DNA of 64,000 nucleotides, from contig CAZBCG010000002.1 of NCBI GenBank assembly GCA_964490705.1, forward strand, positions 1 through 64,000, in the 5' to 3' direction. Positions within the stretch are counted from its first letter, which is position 1; each line of letters starts with the position of its first letter. Under the pieces are notes generated by a model. The model ran no database searches. It was not told the origin of the DNA and was given only the letters and a program-made list of their open reading frames with translations. The DNA is from Fodinibius sp964490705. Lineage in GTDB: Bacteria; Bacteroidota; Rhodothermia; Balneolales; Balneolaceae. Shown here piece by piece: positions 1 to 8,250 of this stretch. Both the position numbers and the translations under genes were made by a program.

Positions 1-62
1 AGGTAGGAGCTGAAAATCTCCTTTACCAAATCGATTGTTTCTTCTTTTGCTGGATGAGCCAT
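1..62 (-). CDS. Possible N-terminal fragment of a gene running off the left edge
   Basis: An ATG at 62-60 opens a frame that stays open to the window edge and would encode about 20 residues beginning MAHPAKEETIDLVKEIF, a charged amphipathic start typical of a cytoplasmic protein. The region between it and the acyl-CoA synthetase at 232 would then be a divergent promoter region; an AT-rich stretch with a TATATT lies about 20 bases upstream of this ATG. The fragment is too short to identify. A longer frame on the same strand (23-211) overlaps it but has no recognisable character and is judged spurious. Confidence 0.35.
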   Translation of the reverse strand, partial: MAHPAKEETIDLVKEIFSSY

Positions 63-231
63 AGGATCAATTTTTCTTTTAATATAAGGATTTGGGATTT
101 GTAAAAAAACACAATTGCTCGGTCAGCGATGAATGCTGTACTGAATTTTCGGTTCAGAATGTTATATTCGAGCAGTGAAATAGTATTGTGATCAGGGTTT
201 AAGCATTTCAATAGTAATTAACCGACGACCT

Positions 232-2106
232 ATGCCAACAGTTGTAGCCTTCGAAACGTTGCCTGAGTTATTTCTGAATCTAACGAAAAAGTATGAGGGC
301 AAGCAGAAGACCGCTTTTGCACGCAAACCCAAAACCGATGCCGAGTACGAAACCATAAGTTGGGATCAGGTTTCCGAGGATGTACATACGATGGCGGCTT
401 ATCTGGTTAAGCACGGCATAGAAGCCGGGGACCGGGTGGCGCTGCTCAGTGAAAATCGCTATGAGTGGGCGGTTGTGGATCTGGCGCTACAGCTTATTGG
501 TGGGATCAATGTATCGCTTTATACGTCGTTGCCACCCAAGCAGTGTGAGTATATTCTGCAGAACTCCGAAGCTAAAATGTTCTTTGTTTCTACGGGGATA
601 CAACTCAAGAAAGCGCGTGAAGTATTCGATAATTGTGAGCATTTGAATCGGATTATTGCATTTGATGAACCCAATATTGAAAGTTATTTAGATGCTCCTT
701 ATGTGACTCTTTTTGAAAAGGTGATGGCCGAGGGATTGAAGGCGTATCCCAAGGTTGAGGATGAAATTCAGGATCGCAGTAGATCTATAGAGCCCGAAGA
801 TCTGGCAACTCTGATTTATACATCCGGCACTACCGGCAAGCCAAAAGGAGCCATGCTAACACATCGGAATATCGTCAGCAATATCAAGGCAGCCCACCAG
901 CGCATTGACATCAATGAAGATGATCGCTGCTTGTCGTTTTTGCCGCTTTGCCACTCCTTTGAGCGTACGGCGGGTTATTATGCCATGATGGCCGGGGGTG
1001 CTGAAATCTATTATGCCGAAAGTGTGGATACGGTGGCTAAGAATATGACGGAGGCTTGTCCCACTATTATCATGAGTGTGCCGCGGCTGTTTGAGAAAAT
1101 TTATAATCTCGTAACCAAAAGTGTAGAAGAGGGGACGGCAGTCAAAAAGAAGATTTTTGAGTGGGCACAATCTGTGGGACGCAAATATGCCGACGGCCAG
1201 CGTGGACTGGTATCCCTGCAAAAGAAGGTGGCCGACAAACTGGTTTTTGATAAACTGAAAGAGCGTACCGGTGGACGAATTCGCTTTTTTGTATCAGGCG
1301 GAGCTGCTCTGCCGGCGGAGATTGGCCACTTTTTCATGGGTGCGGGCTTGCACATCATTGAAGGATACGGACTAACCGAAACCTCTCCCGTAATGTGCTG
1401 TAATACTTATGGCGATGAGCAGATGGGCACGGTTGGCAAGGTGCTGCCGGGCGTTACGGTGGCAATCCAGCGGCTGGAAGACAGCAAAATTATCTCGGAG
1501 CTCAGCGGCGAAGATTATCCGACGGATCATAGTTCGGAGCAGGGCGAAATTCTGTGCAAAGGTCCCAATGTGATGAAGGGGTACTGGAAAAACAATGAGG
1601 CGACCCGTGAGATGATTGACGACGAAGGATATCTGCATACCGGTGACGTCGGAAAATTTGTGGATGGCAAGCTCCAGATTACCGATCGAATCAAGCACAT
1701 GATCCTGAATGCCGGCGGAAAAAATATTTATCCGGGTCCCATTGAGGATTTATTCAAGACCAGCAAATGGATCGATCAGCTTGTGGTTGTGGGTGAGCGC
1801 CAGCCATATATGGCCGCACTGATTGTACCCGATTTCGAAGCGCTTGAAGACTACGCGGACGAAGAAAACATCGCCTACAGCTCTATAGAGGATCTTCTTC
1901 AGAAAGAGGAAATTCAGAATATTTATCGCAAGGAGACCCGCAGTTATTCCCGGGAGCTTGCGTCACACGAGAAGATTCGGGACTTTCGCTTGATCAGTAA
2001 TGAATTTACGGTAGAAACCGGAGAATTAACGCCTACGCTCAAGATCAAGCGTCGCATCGTCGAAGACAAATACGGCGATCTGATTGACGATATGTTTACT
2101 GACTAG
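232..2106 (+). CDS. Long-chain acyl-CoA synthetase (AMP-forming, FadD15-like)
   Basis: Activates fatty acids with ATP and CoA through an acyl-adenylate, feeding beta-oxidation or phospholipid synthesis. The 624-residue length fits the family. The adenylate-forming signature YTSGTTGKPKG is at residues 196-206, the conserved GYGLTETSP motif lies near residue 381, YLHTGD near 466, and DRIKHMILNAGGKNIYPGPIE-type hinge sequence near 485-505 is the form found in the bacterial FadD15/plant LACS branch. A lysine-rich LKIKRR segment near the C-terminus supplies the expected catalytic lysine region. The start is ATG with little Shine-Dalgarno signal. The last 11 bases overlap the convergent membrane-protein gene that ends at 2096. 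Substrate chain length cannot be read from sequence. Confidence 0.95.
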   Translation: MPTVVAFETLPELFLNLTKKYEGKQKTAFARKPKTDAEYETISWDQVSEDVHTMAAYLVKHGIEAGDRVALLSENRYEWAVVDLALQLIGGINVSLYTSLPPKQCEYILQNSEAKMFFVSTGIQLKKAREVFDNCEHLNRIIAFDEPNIESYLDAPYVTLFEKVMAEGLKAYPKVEDEIQDRSRSIEPEDLATLIYTSGTTGKPKGAMLTHRNIVSNIKAAHQRIDINEDDRCLSFLPLCHSFERTAGYYAMMAGGAEIYYAESVDTVAKNMTEACPTIIMSVPRLFEKIYNLVTKSVEEGTAVKKKIFEWAQSVGRKYADGQRGLVSLQKKVADKLVFDKLKERTGGRIRFFVSGGAALPAEIGHFFMGAGLHIIEGYGLTETSPVMCCNTYGDEQMGTVGKVLPGVTVAIQRLEDSKIISELSGEDYPTDHSSEQGEILCKGPNVMKGYWKNNEATREMIDDEGYLHTGDVGKFVDGKLQITDRIKHMILNAGGKNIYPGPIEDLFKTSKWIDQLVVVGERQPYMAALIVPDFEALEDYADEENIAYSSIEDLLQKEEIQNIYRKETRSYSRELASHEKIRDFRLISNEFTVETGELTPTLKIKRRIVEDKYGDLIDDMFTD

Positions 2107-2476
2107 CTTCTTCTTTCTCTTTGCGCGCATTAATAAAGGATCGTACGGCTGCAGCAAGAAATACGATACAGAAAAAAGCCATCAGGGATTGAGCAATAGC
2201 CGCATTGGGACGTTCCACAGATCCGCCGCCTAGCATGGTAAAGATGTCCAGCAATCCGCCGAAGCTGCCGCCCAGTCCCAGCAGTGCCAGGATGGCTGCA
2301 GTGTGCATCACATGTTTATAAATAGATTCTTTTCGAGCAGTAATTCCCAGTCCCAAGAAGACCAAGCCAAAAGCCGTGGGAATGAGCGCCGTAAGGCTTT
2401 CCATGCCGGTTGCAAAATAGGGAATGATACCTAAAAAGATGAGACAGACGCCGAAAATTCGTGTAAATTTTGCCAT
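2096..2476 (-). CDS. Small four-helix membrane protein, unknown function
   Basis: The 126-residue product has four predicted transmembrane segments (roughly residues 6-22, 28-46, 57-80 and 94-112) and a charged lysine/glutamate tail, so it is probably an inner-membrane protein of about 13 kDa. The second helix pair is glycine rich. No catalytic motif is visible. Its 3' end overlaps the acyl-CoA synthetase gene by 11 bases in convergent orientation, and its start faces the CopD-like gene at 2559 across an 82-base divergent promoter region. It resembles short conserved hypothetical membrane proteins of marine bacteria, but I cannot assign a family with certainty. Confidence 0.8.
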   Translation of the reverse strand: MAKFTRIFGVCLIFLGIIPYFATGMESLTALIPTAFGLVFLGLGITARKESIYKHVMHTAAILALLGLGGSFGGLLDIFTMLGGGSVERPNAAIAQSLMAFFCIVFLAAAVRSFINARKEKEEASQ

Positions 2477-2558
2477 AACAGTTATTTATTTGAATTGATG
2501 GGCATAGATATGATAATAAGATGAAAGAAATATGAAGTTCAACTGATTCTATAACGTA

Positions 2559-3038
2559 ATGATAATTTACGATTTTGCGTATTGGCTGCATATTGTTTCA
2601 TACCTGGTATGGCTGATAGCGTTCGCCGTAAGTATTTGGTATGGCATCAAAGTCAGGGTAGAAGAGGATGCCGTAATCAAGCGAAAGCTTATGCGGTCTG
2701 AGCGATTGGCTACAAGTATTGGTGCCCACATCGGTGCGTTGGGCATCTTGATATCCGGTGCGGTAATGGCATCCTGGGGGCCATATAACTGGGGATGGTT
2801 TTCGGTGCAGCTTTATCCGTGGCTGGCACTCAAACAGATTTTATTTATCGTGATTTTGGTGTTGGTAGCATTTTCGATCAAGCGGAGTGTCGTATTTAAA
2901 AAGAAGCTAACGCAAGAAGAAGTGCCCGACAATGAAACTCTAAAGTCTTGGTGGTCAGCCTATCGTATGTCGCTGGCTGTTTATATCCTGGTCGTTGTAA
3001 ATACTGTTTTGGGATTGATGAAACCGGGATTGAGCTAG
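2559..3038 (+). CDS. CopD/DUF2269-like four-helix membrane protein
   Basis: The 159-residue product has four hydrophobic helices (about residues 8-28, 52-73, 84-105 and 136-155). Histidines sit in helix 1 (AYWLHIV) and helix 2 (IGAHIGALG). This arrangement, and WLHIVSYLVWLIAF at the start, is reminiscent of the CopD/DUF2269 type of small membrane protein with possible haem or metal ligands. The middle loop after helix 3 is basic, suggesting a cytoplasmic location. It is transcribed divergently from the gene at 2096-2476 and convergently with the DUF1499 gene. Function is not established; the family link is a judgement from helix pattern and histidine placement only. Confidence 0.75.
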   Translation: MIIYDFAYWLHIVSYLVWLIAFAVSIWYGIKVRVEEDAVIKRKLMRSERLATSIGAHIGALGILISGAVMASWGPYNWGWFSVQLYPWLALKQILFIVILVLVAFSIKRSVVFKKKLTQEEVPDNETLKSWWSAYRMSLAVYILVVVNTVLGLMKPGLS

Positions 3039-3105
3039 AAAGTGTTGTAAGAAATCGTATTAGCATTTAGATTTTTTGATTCTGCATGTAATGGTTTTTC
3101 CGGTT

Positions 3106-3525
3106 TTACAACGATTGTGGAAGATTCGATCGCAGGTTCTTGAGGAAGTTCTGCACCCGCCGTCTGTTCACGCCAAGATCACTTTCACCCACTCTGCTGG
3201 CGCTGCGGATATGAAGGTAGGAAGAGCTGGAATCTATTTTTGTTAATTGAAGCGTCATGTCATCCCGGAAAATCAGAACTTTAAAGACGCTCTCAATCTT
3301 TTGCTGATCCTCTGACACTGTTATTTCCTCTGGATCCATAGCACTAATCGTTTCAACTGATGCGTTAAAAATAGTGCTGCCAGATTGATTAAACTGTTTG
3401 GTAATACGAATGCAGTTTGGAGAATCGGGGCAGGCTGCAAGCGGATTGTTAACTCCAGTAACACTCGGTATGTCGGAGGATTGGGAACCGCAACCGAGCA
3501 ATGTGAAAAATCCTGACATAGCCAA
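3106..3525 (-). CDS. DUF1499 family probable lipoprotein
   Basis: DUF1499 is shown by the paired signatures ACPDSPNCI near residue 31 and SASRVGESDLGVNRRRV near 108-124. The family is of unknown function, often anchored in the envelope. A lipobox FTLLGC lies at the N-terminus, but only about nine residues (from ATG 3519) or eleven (from TTG 3525) precede the cysteine, and none is basic, so the signal peptide is unusually short. An in-frame stop at 3531-3529 blocks any longer version. It is the third gene after the cysteine desulfurase and LOG genes, starting 17-23 bases after the LOG stop, and is probably co-transcribed with them. Confidence 0.85.
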   Translation of the reverse strand: MAMSGFFTLLGCGSQSSDIPSVTGVNNPLAACPDSPNCIRITKQFNQSGSTIFNASVETISAMDPEEITVSEDQQKIESVFKVLIFRDDMTLQLTKIDSSSSYLHIRSASRVGESDLGVNRRRVQNFLKNLRSNLPQSL

Positions 3526-3541
3526 TATTCAAACAATTTGT

Positions 3542-4093
3542 TTATTTACAGAAGGATAGAAATCCCAGGCATTCTTCTACAGAGTTTGCAACGTTGAGGG
3601 TGCTTCGGTTACCACTGGTAATAAATCCATTCTCGACAGCGTGATCGATAAATGCAATTAATTTATCGTAATAGCCATCGATGTTATAGACAATAACTTC
3701 TTTGTCGTGGATGCCCAGCTGCAGCCAGGTAATAGCTTCCATCAGCTCTTCGAATGTACCGAAACCGCCGGGCAGGGCAATAAATGCATCCGAAAGCTCG
3801 GCCATCATCGCCTTGCGCTCGTGCATGCTGTCGGTAATATGCAGGGTTGTAAGCTGCCGGTGGGCAACTTCCAGATCATGCAGATGCTTGGGGATTACGC
3901 CGTGTACCTCTCCGCCGCGTGAAAGTGTGGCATTGGCAATTTCATTCATTAGCCCAATAGATCCGCCGCCATATACCACCCCAATATTTTGGGTTGCCAG
4001 TTGTTTTCCCAGGGCTTTGGCTTGTTTTGCAAAGGCGGGATTTTCACCGGTTTTGGATCCGCAATAAACGCATACTCGGTTTGTGATGCTCAT
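3542..4093 (-). CDS. LOG family protein (nucleoside-5'-monophosphate phosphoribohydrolase type)
   Basis: The 183-residue protein carries the LOG/Rossmann signatures: VYCGS at 9-13, VVYGGGSIGLM at 39-49, an RK pair at 93-94 and PGGFGTFEE at 108-116. In plants and actinobacteria these enzymes release free cytokinin bases from riboside monophosphates; in most bacteria they probably hydrolyse AMP or related nucleotides. Older annotations call them lysine decarboxylases, which the motif does not support. Translation is coupled to the cysteine desulfurase gene by an ATGA overlap (4090-4093). The substrate in this organism is unknown. Confidence 0.92.
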   Translation of the reverse strand: MSITNRVCVYCGSKTGENPAFAKQAKALGKQLATQNIGVVYGGGSIGLMNEIANATLSRGGEVHGVIPKHLHDLEVAHRQLTTLHITDSMHERKAMMAELSDAFIALPGGFGTFEELMEAITWLQLGIHDKEVIVYNIDGYYDKLIAFIDHAVENGFITSGNRSTLNVANSVEECLGFLSFCK

Positions 4094-5253
4094 ACCTTGG
4101 CCGTTGACATCATCCGTTTGACGACCACTTCCAGTTTATCGAGAAAGTAGTCGATTTCTTCGGTGGTATTATCTTTGCCAAGGCTTATGCGGATGCTCGA
4201 GTTTGCTGTTTTGGTATCCAATCCAATGCCTTCAAGCACGTGCGAAGGTTCCATAGCGCCCGAGGTACAGGCCGATCCGTTGGATACGCAAACACCCTCC
4301 ACATCGAGATTGAACAGCAGCATTTCGCCGTCAAGTCCGTTTCCGTTGGGATCTAAAAAGGAGATGTTAATAATATGAGGAACCCCATTTTCGGTATCAC
4401 CATTAATTTGATAGCGGTCACCGAATGTTTCATCAAGTCCGTTGATAAGTCGTTTGCGCAATTTGATGAAATGCTTGCGGTGGTCATCCATCTCTTCCAC
4501 GGCCAGTTCCATGGCTTTGGCCAACCCAATAATGCCGGGTACGTTGAGTGTTCCTCCGCGACGGCGACGTTCTTGAGAACCTCCGTGCATCCACGGGAGC
4601 CAAGGGGTAGCGTGACGCATGTATAGCACTCCAATACCTTTGGGACCGTAAATTTTATGTCCGCTGATGCTCAGAAAATCGAGTCCCAGTTCTTCTACAT
4701 CCACCGGAATTTTGCCTACGCTTTGTACCGTATCAGAATGAAAGGGAATTTCGTGCTCGCGACAAATTTGGCTGATTTCTTTGATCGGGTTGATCGTGCC
4801 AATCTCATTATTGACATGCATCAGCGACACCATTGCTGTATTCTCATTGATGGCCTTTTTAACCTGCTCCGGCTGAATATGTCCATCGGAATCAGGTTCC
4901 ACATAAACAGGAGTGATACCGTCTCTTTTAAGTGCCTCTGCGGTGTGCAGCACGGCATGATGTTCGAGCGGCGATGTAATTACTTCAGATTTTTGGCTTG
5001 CATTCACTGCACCTTTAATGGCCGTGTTATCACTTTCTGTGCCGCCGCTGGTGAAGATAATTTCGGCCGGTTCGGCACCGATTATTTCCGCAATAGTTTC
5101 GCGTGCCTCTTCTACGGCTACTTTTGCGTTGTTACCAAGTCCGTGAGGGGAATTCGCATTTCCGTACTGTTCGGTGAAATAAGGCTTCATTGCGTCAAGC
5201 ACGCGTTCATCCACCGGGGTGGTTGCGGCATGATCGAAATAAACGGTATCCAT
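4090..5253 (-). CDS. Cysteine desulfurase, NifS/IscS family
   Basis: PLP enzyme that removes sulfur from L-cysteine as an enzyme-bound persulfide, for Fe-S clusters or thiolated tRNA. The aldimine lysine is K200 in SISGHKIYGPKG, the PLP-ring aspartate is D174 (FHSDTVQ), and the persulfide cysteine is C329 in SNGSACTSGAMEPSHVL, inside the longer loop typical of the NifS/IscS group rather than SufS. Length (387) is normal. It is first of a leftward cluster with the LOG and DUF1499 genes. No scaffold or other Fe-S assembly gene is nearby, so its specific acceptor (cluster assembly or tRNA thiolation) is not decided. Confidence 0.95.
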   Translation of the reverse strand: MDTVYFDHAATTPVDERVLDAMKPYFTEQYGNANSPHGLGNNAKVAVEEARETIAEIIGAEPAEIIFTSGGTESDNTAIKGAVNASQKSEVITSPLEHHAVLHTAEALKRDGITPVYVEPDSDGHIQPEQVKKAINENTAMVSLMHVNNEIGTINPIKEISQICREHEIPFHSDTVQSVGKIPVDVEELGLDFLSISGHKIYGPKGIGVLYMRHATPWLPWMHGGSQERRRRGGTLNVPGIIGLAKAMELAVEEMDDHRKHFIKLRKRLINGLDETFGDRYQINGDTENGVPHIINISFLDPNGNGLDGEMLLFNLDVEGVCVSNGSACTSGAMEPSHVLEGIGLDTKTANSSIRISLGKDNTTEEIDYFLDKLEVVVKRMMSTAKV

Positions 5254-5384
5254 ATCTCCTTTTTTAGCTTTACGATTAGATCAATCAAAGATATTTAAAA
5301 TTGCGTACAAAAGCAGGATTTGACTGTATGATTACTTTGGCTTACCATATTTGTGGATAGGCGCAAACCAGCGCTCATCAAATA

Positions 5385-6818
5385 GTGAAAGAGTGCAGTC
5401 CTAATACAAAAAATCATCTCAGAAAAATCATTTTGTATCATCGGTATCTATTTTCAGTTCTTATTTTAATAGTCGGGATAAATTACCTGACTCCGGATAC
5501 AATATCAGCCCAATCGATTGATCGGCATGCCACATTGTTATCATGGGAGCAGAAGATAAAGCGCTTTATGTGGGATCGATCGCATAATTACGGCGGATCT
5601 AATTTTTTTCGGGGTTTATTTCGTGAAAATATTGATCCCATGATGGCCGAACACGATATCGATTTGATGACCTATCGCTTTACTCCGATTGATGATTACG
5701 AATGGACACGAGCCAACCAAGGGTATCGCGTTTTCTTGGGAAGTTTGAATGCCAAGTATTTGGCCGTTACAAGTCACCTGAAATCTTCCGTGCAGATCAA
5801 CGAGAATAGTAGCTTTAATGTAGATGGCGTTTTGTCGGAAACGTTTAGAGCAAACCGTTTTCTGGGAATTTTAAATTATGAGCGGACGTTTTCCTCCGAT
5901 CATACCGTTGGTGTATATCAAACGCTTAATAAATCCAAGGCCGATCTCGATGCGGGATTTTATTATCAGTATGGAAGTATCGATGATGGGATGATCCGGG
6001 TTGAGACCACCTTTCTGGATTGGGCTTCGAATGTAACAGAAGGTCTTGCAGGTGATAGTCCGGACAGTGATGAATACGACGTGATTACAACCTATAAGAA
6101 ACGTCCGCAACTGTTTTCGTTGCAATTGGTTAGTCCCGAGCTCGAGCATGTTCGCAGCGAAATTGTGGCGGGGATTCAAACAAAATCTTTTAAGAAACTG
6201 AAAGAATCAGAGACGATTCGATACAACGATCGGGAATGGGCACATTATGCCGGGGCGTTAGTCGAATATTATAATGATTTGTTCACTGTCGGATTTACAT
6301 TCAAGCGAACGTTCTCAAAGTTAAAGCGCCAACCAGTGGCAGGATCTGACTATGAACCCAACTTTGGAAATTGGCAATCAACCAATCAGTATGGATTTTA
6401 TGCTTCCGGGGACTTGTTCAATAAAATCAGACTGGAGCAATGGCTGTGGTATGAGGATTATAAGGATCGATTGCAGGGAGAAATAGTGCCGGACGATTTT
6501 GAGCCCTTTGATTTTAGGGAAGAGCGGTTGAAAGTAAAAAGTAGAATTTTGTATGACAATCGCAAGCAAGGATTTAAAGCAGGTATTGAGTATCATGCAG
6601 AACACAAATATCCACAGAAAGGGGCGGAAACATTTCAGGGTTTTTATGGTTCGCAAGAAATAAATCAGCGATTAACTGCAACTGTTGGCTATCGCATTAA
6701 TCCTTATTTCTTTATCATTGCAGGTATTTCTTATGATGCGGACTTGGATCGTTATTTCAACAAAAAAGATAACAAACAATTTGACGGCTCTTTCGGTCGT
6801 CTTTTAGTAACATGGTAA
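5385..6818 (+). CDS. Putative exported, beta-rich outer-membrane protein, unknown function
   Basis: The 477-residue product begins with a basic stretch followed by a hydrophobic segment (about residues 20-40) ending near ISAQS, consistent with a Sec signal peptide. The mature part alternates short aromatic-rich strands (for example HTVGVYQTLN, ADLDAGFYYQYGS, TATVGYRINPYFFIIAGISY) and ends in a hydrophobic LLVTW, the sort of C-terminus seen in outer-membrane barrels. I do not recognise a family. Its ATG is 131 bases from the divergent cysteine desulfurase start, leaving room for two promoters. It ends only 40 bases before pgk, so read-through into pgk is possible. Confidence 0.7.
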   Translation: MKECSPNTKNHLRKIILYHRYLFSVLILIVGINYLTPDTISAQSIDRHATLLSWEQKIKRFMWDRSHNYGGSNFFRGLFRENIDPMMAEHDIDLMTYRFTPIDDYEWTRANQGYRVFLGSLNAKYLAVTSHLKSSVQINENSSFNVDGVLSETFRANRFLGILNYERTFSSDHTVGVYQTLNKSKADLDAGFYYQYGSIDDGMIRVETTFLDWASNVTEGLAGDSPDSDEYDVITTYKKRPQLFSLQLVSPELEHVRSEIVAGIQTKSFKKLKESETIRYNDREWAHYAGALVEYYNDLFTVGFTFKRTFSKLKRQPVAGSDYEPNFGNWQSTNQYGFYASGDLFNKIRLEQWLWYEDYKDRLQGEIVPDDFEPFDFREERLKVKSRILYDNRKQGFKAGIEYHAEHKYPQKGAETFQGFYGSQEINQRLTATVGYRINPYFFIIAGISYDADLDRYFNKKDNKQFDGSFGRLLVTW

Positions 6819-6858
6819 TTTTTCTGAACATAAATTTGATAATTTAGCTTTTTTGAAA

Positions 6859-8052
6859 ATGAATAAAATGACACTTACCGATATTGATGTAAGCGGAAAG
6901 GCAGTACTCATGCGCGTTGATTTTAATGTACCCATTGAAAACAGTGAAATCGGCGATGATAATCGTATTGTTCAAGCTTTGCCTTCGATAAATTATGTAA
7001 CCGAGAATGGCGGCAAACTAATTTTAATGAGCCATCTGGGACGTCCGGGTGGTGAAGTGGATGAATCGCTGAGTTTAAAGCCGGTAGCCGAGCACCTGCA
7101 AATGCTGGTGGATACGACTGTCCACTTTGCGACCGACTGTATCGGCAAAGAGGCATCCTCGGCAATAGAGCAGGCCGGTGAAGGAGAAATTGTGCTGCTC
7201 GAAAATGTGCGTTTTCATGCAGGTGAAAAGGCCAACGATGAAGACTTTTGCAAGCAGCTGGCTCAGCACGGCGATCTTTTTTGTAATGATGCATTTGGCA
7301 GTAGTCACCGGGCCCATTCATCAGTGGCAGGCGTCACGCGCTATCTGCAGCCGGCGGTATCCGGATTTTTACTGGAAAAAGAGATTAAGTATTTGAGCGG
7401 ATCGGTCAACAATCCTGATCGACCGTTTGTAGCTATTTTGGGTGGCGCTAAAGTCTCCGACAAAATTGGCGTCATTGAAAATCTGCTCGATAAAGTAGAT
7501 ACCATCATTGTAGGCGGCGGCATGACCTACACTTTCTACAAGGCTAAGGGATTACCCGTTGGCGATTCTCTTGTCGAAGATGATAAGGTGGAGTTGGCAA
7601 GAGAGCTGCTGCAAAAAGCCGAAGAAGAGGGCGTCAATTTTGTGTTGCCGATGGATTCGGTTATTGCTGATGAGTTTAAGAATGATGCCGAGCACAAGGT
7701 AGTAGATGAAGACGGTATTGAGGATGGCTGGATGGCCGTGGATATCGGTCCGCAGTCGGCCATTGCATTCGGCAATATCATCAAAAATGCGAAAACGGTA
7801 GTCTGGAATGGTCCCATGGGCGTCTTTGAAATGGAGAATTTTGCTGATGGGACCAACGCGGTTGCAGAAGCTCTTGCAGAGGCGACAAAATTAGGTGCCA
7901 CGACGATCATTGGTGGTGGAGATTCTGCCTCGGCCATCAAGCAAGCGGGACTTGAAGATGAGGTTTCTCATGTTTCTACAGGAGGAGGAGCCAGCCTCAT
8001 GTTCCTGGAAGGCAAAGATCTGCCGGGTGTTGTGGCACTGACAGATAAATAG
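6859..8052 (+). CDS. pgk: Phosphoglycerate kinase
   Basis: Glycolytic enzyme that moves a phosphate from 1,3-bisphosphoglycerate to ADP. Conserved stretches are all present: VLMRVDFNVP near the N-terminus, MSHLGRPGG, NDAFGSSHRAHSS, LGGAKVSDKI, GGGDSASAI and the C-terminal STGGGASLMFLEGK. Length is about 397 residues, normal for a bacterial monofunctional enzyme. The open frame extends to a TTG at 6853, but ATG 6859 (or ATG 6868, giving MTLTDIDVSG) fits family N-termini better. A strong hairpin with a T-run follows at 8182-8208. Acts in the cytoplasm. No other glycolytic gene is adjacent. Confidence 0.97.
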   Translation: MNKMTLTDIDVSGKAVLMRVDFNVPIENSEIGDDNRIVQALPSINYVTENGGKLILMSHLGRPGGEVDESLSLKPVAEHLQMLVDTTVHFATDCIGKEASSAIEQAGEGEIVLLENVRFHAGEKANDEDFCKQLAQHGDLFCNDAFGSSHRAHSSVAGVTRYLQPAVSGFLLEKEIKYLSGSVNNPDRPFVAILGGAKVSDKIGVIENLLDKVDTIIVGGGMTYTFYKAKGLPVGDSLVEDDKVELARELLQKAEEEGVNFVLPMDSVIADEFKNDAEHKVVDEDGIEDGWMAVDIGPQSAIAFGNIIKNAKTVVWNGPMGVFEMENFADGTNAVAEALAEATKLGATTIIGGGDSASAIKQAGLEDEVSHVSTGGGASLMFLEGKDLPGVVALTDK

Positions 8053-8062
8053 AAAAGTCGAA

Positions 8063-8138
8063 ATGTCATCCTGAATCCTGTGCTGAGTTCAGCCTACTCC
8101 CGATGGTTCGGGATTCGGCGAAGTAGGCCTTGTCTCAG
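8063..8138 (+). repeat. Intergenic repeat, copy 1 of a 76-base element
   Basis: This stretch between pgk and its terminator recurs in inverted orientation at 30804-30879. The two copies share a near-identical core of about 50 bases that contains the inverted pair CCCGA / TCGGG around ATGGT, followed by TTCGGCGAAGTAGGCC. Each copy starts with the ATCCTGA motif common to the other small repeats in this window. It is non-coding and probably a short dispersed palindromic element. Confidence 0.85.
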
Positions 8139-8181
8139 TATTTCTTCAGGACCTTAGGCTTGCCATAAATTTTAGTCCTGT

Positions 8182-8208
8182 AGGACGGGATGATATCCCG
8201 TCCTTTTT
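8182..8208 (+). terminator. Rho-independent terminator of pgk
   Basis: A perfect 10-base-pair stem (AGGACGGGAT with ATCCCGTCCT, loop of three bases) is followed by a short T-run. It sits 130 bases after the pgk stop, downstream of the 76-base repeat, and before the acyl-CoA dehydrogenase gene. Confidence 0.85.
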
Positions 8209-8250
8209 CTGATTATAGTGCATATATAATGGCAATATAGAGATATAGAT

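Noticed and set aside
23..211. 62-codon frame on the minus strand at the left edge
   Set aside because: AT-rich, low-complexity product with no family character, overlapping a more protein-like start at 62 and the upstream region of the acyl-CoA synthetase.
4657..5298. 213-codon frame antisense to the cysteine desulfurase gene
   Set aside because: It mirrors codon bias of the real gene; product is rich in F, C, R and I with no motif.
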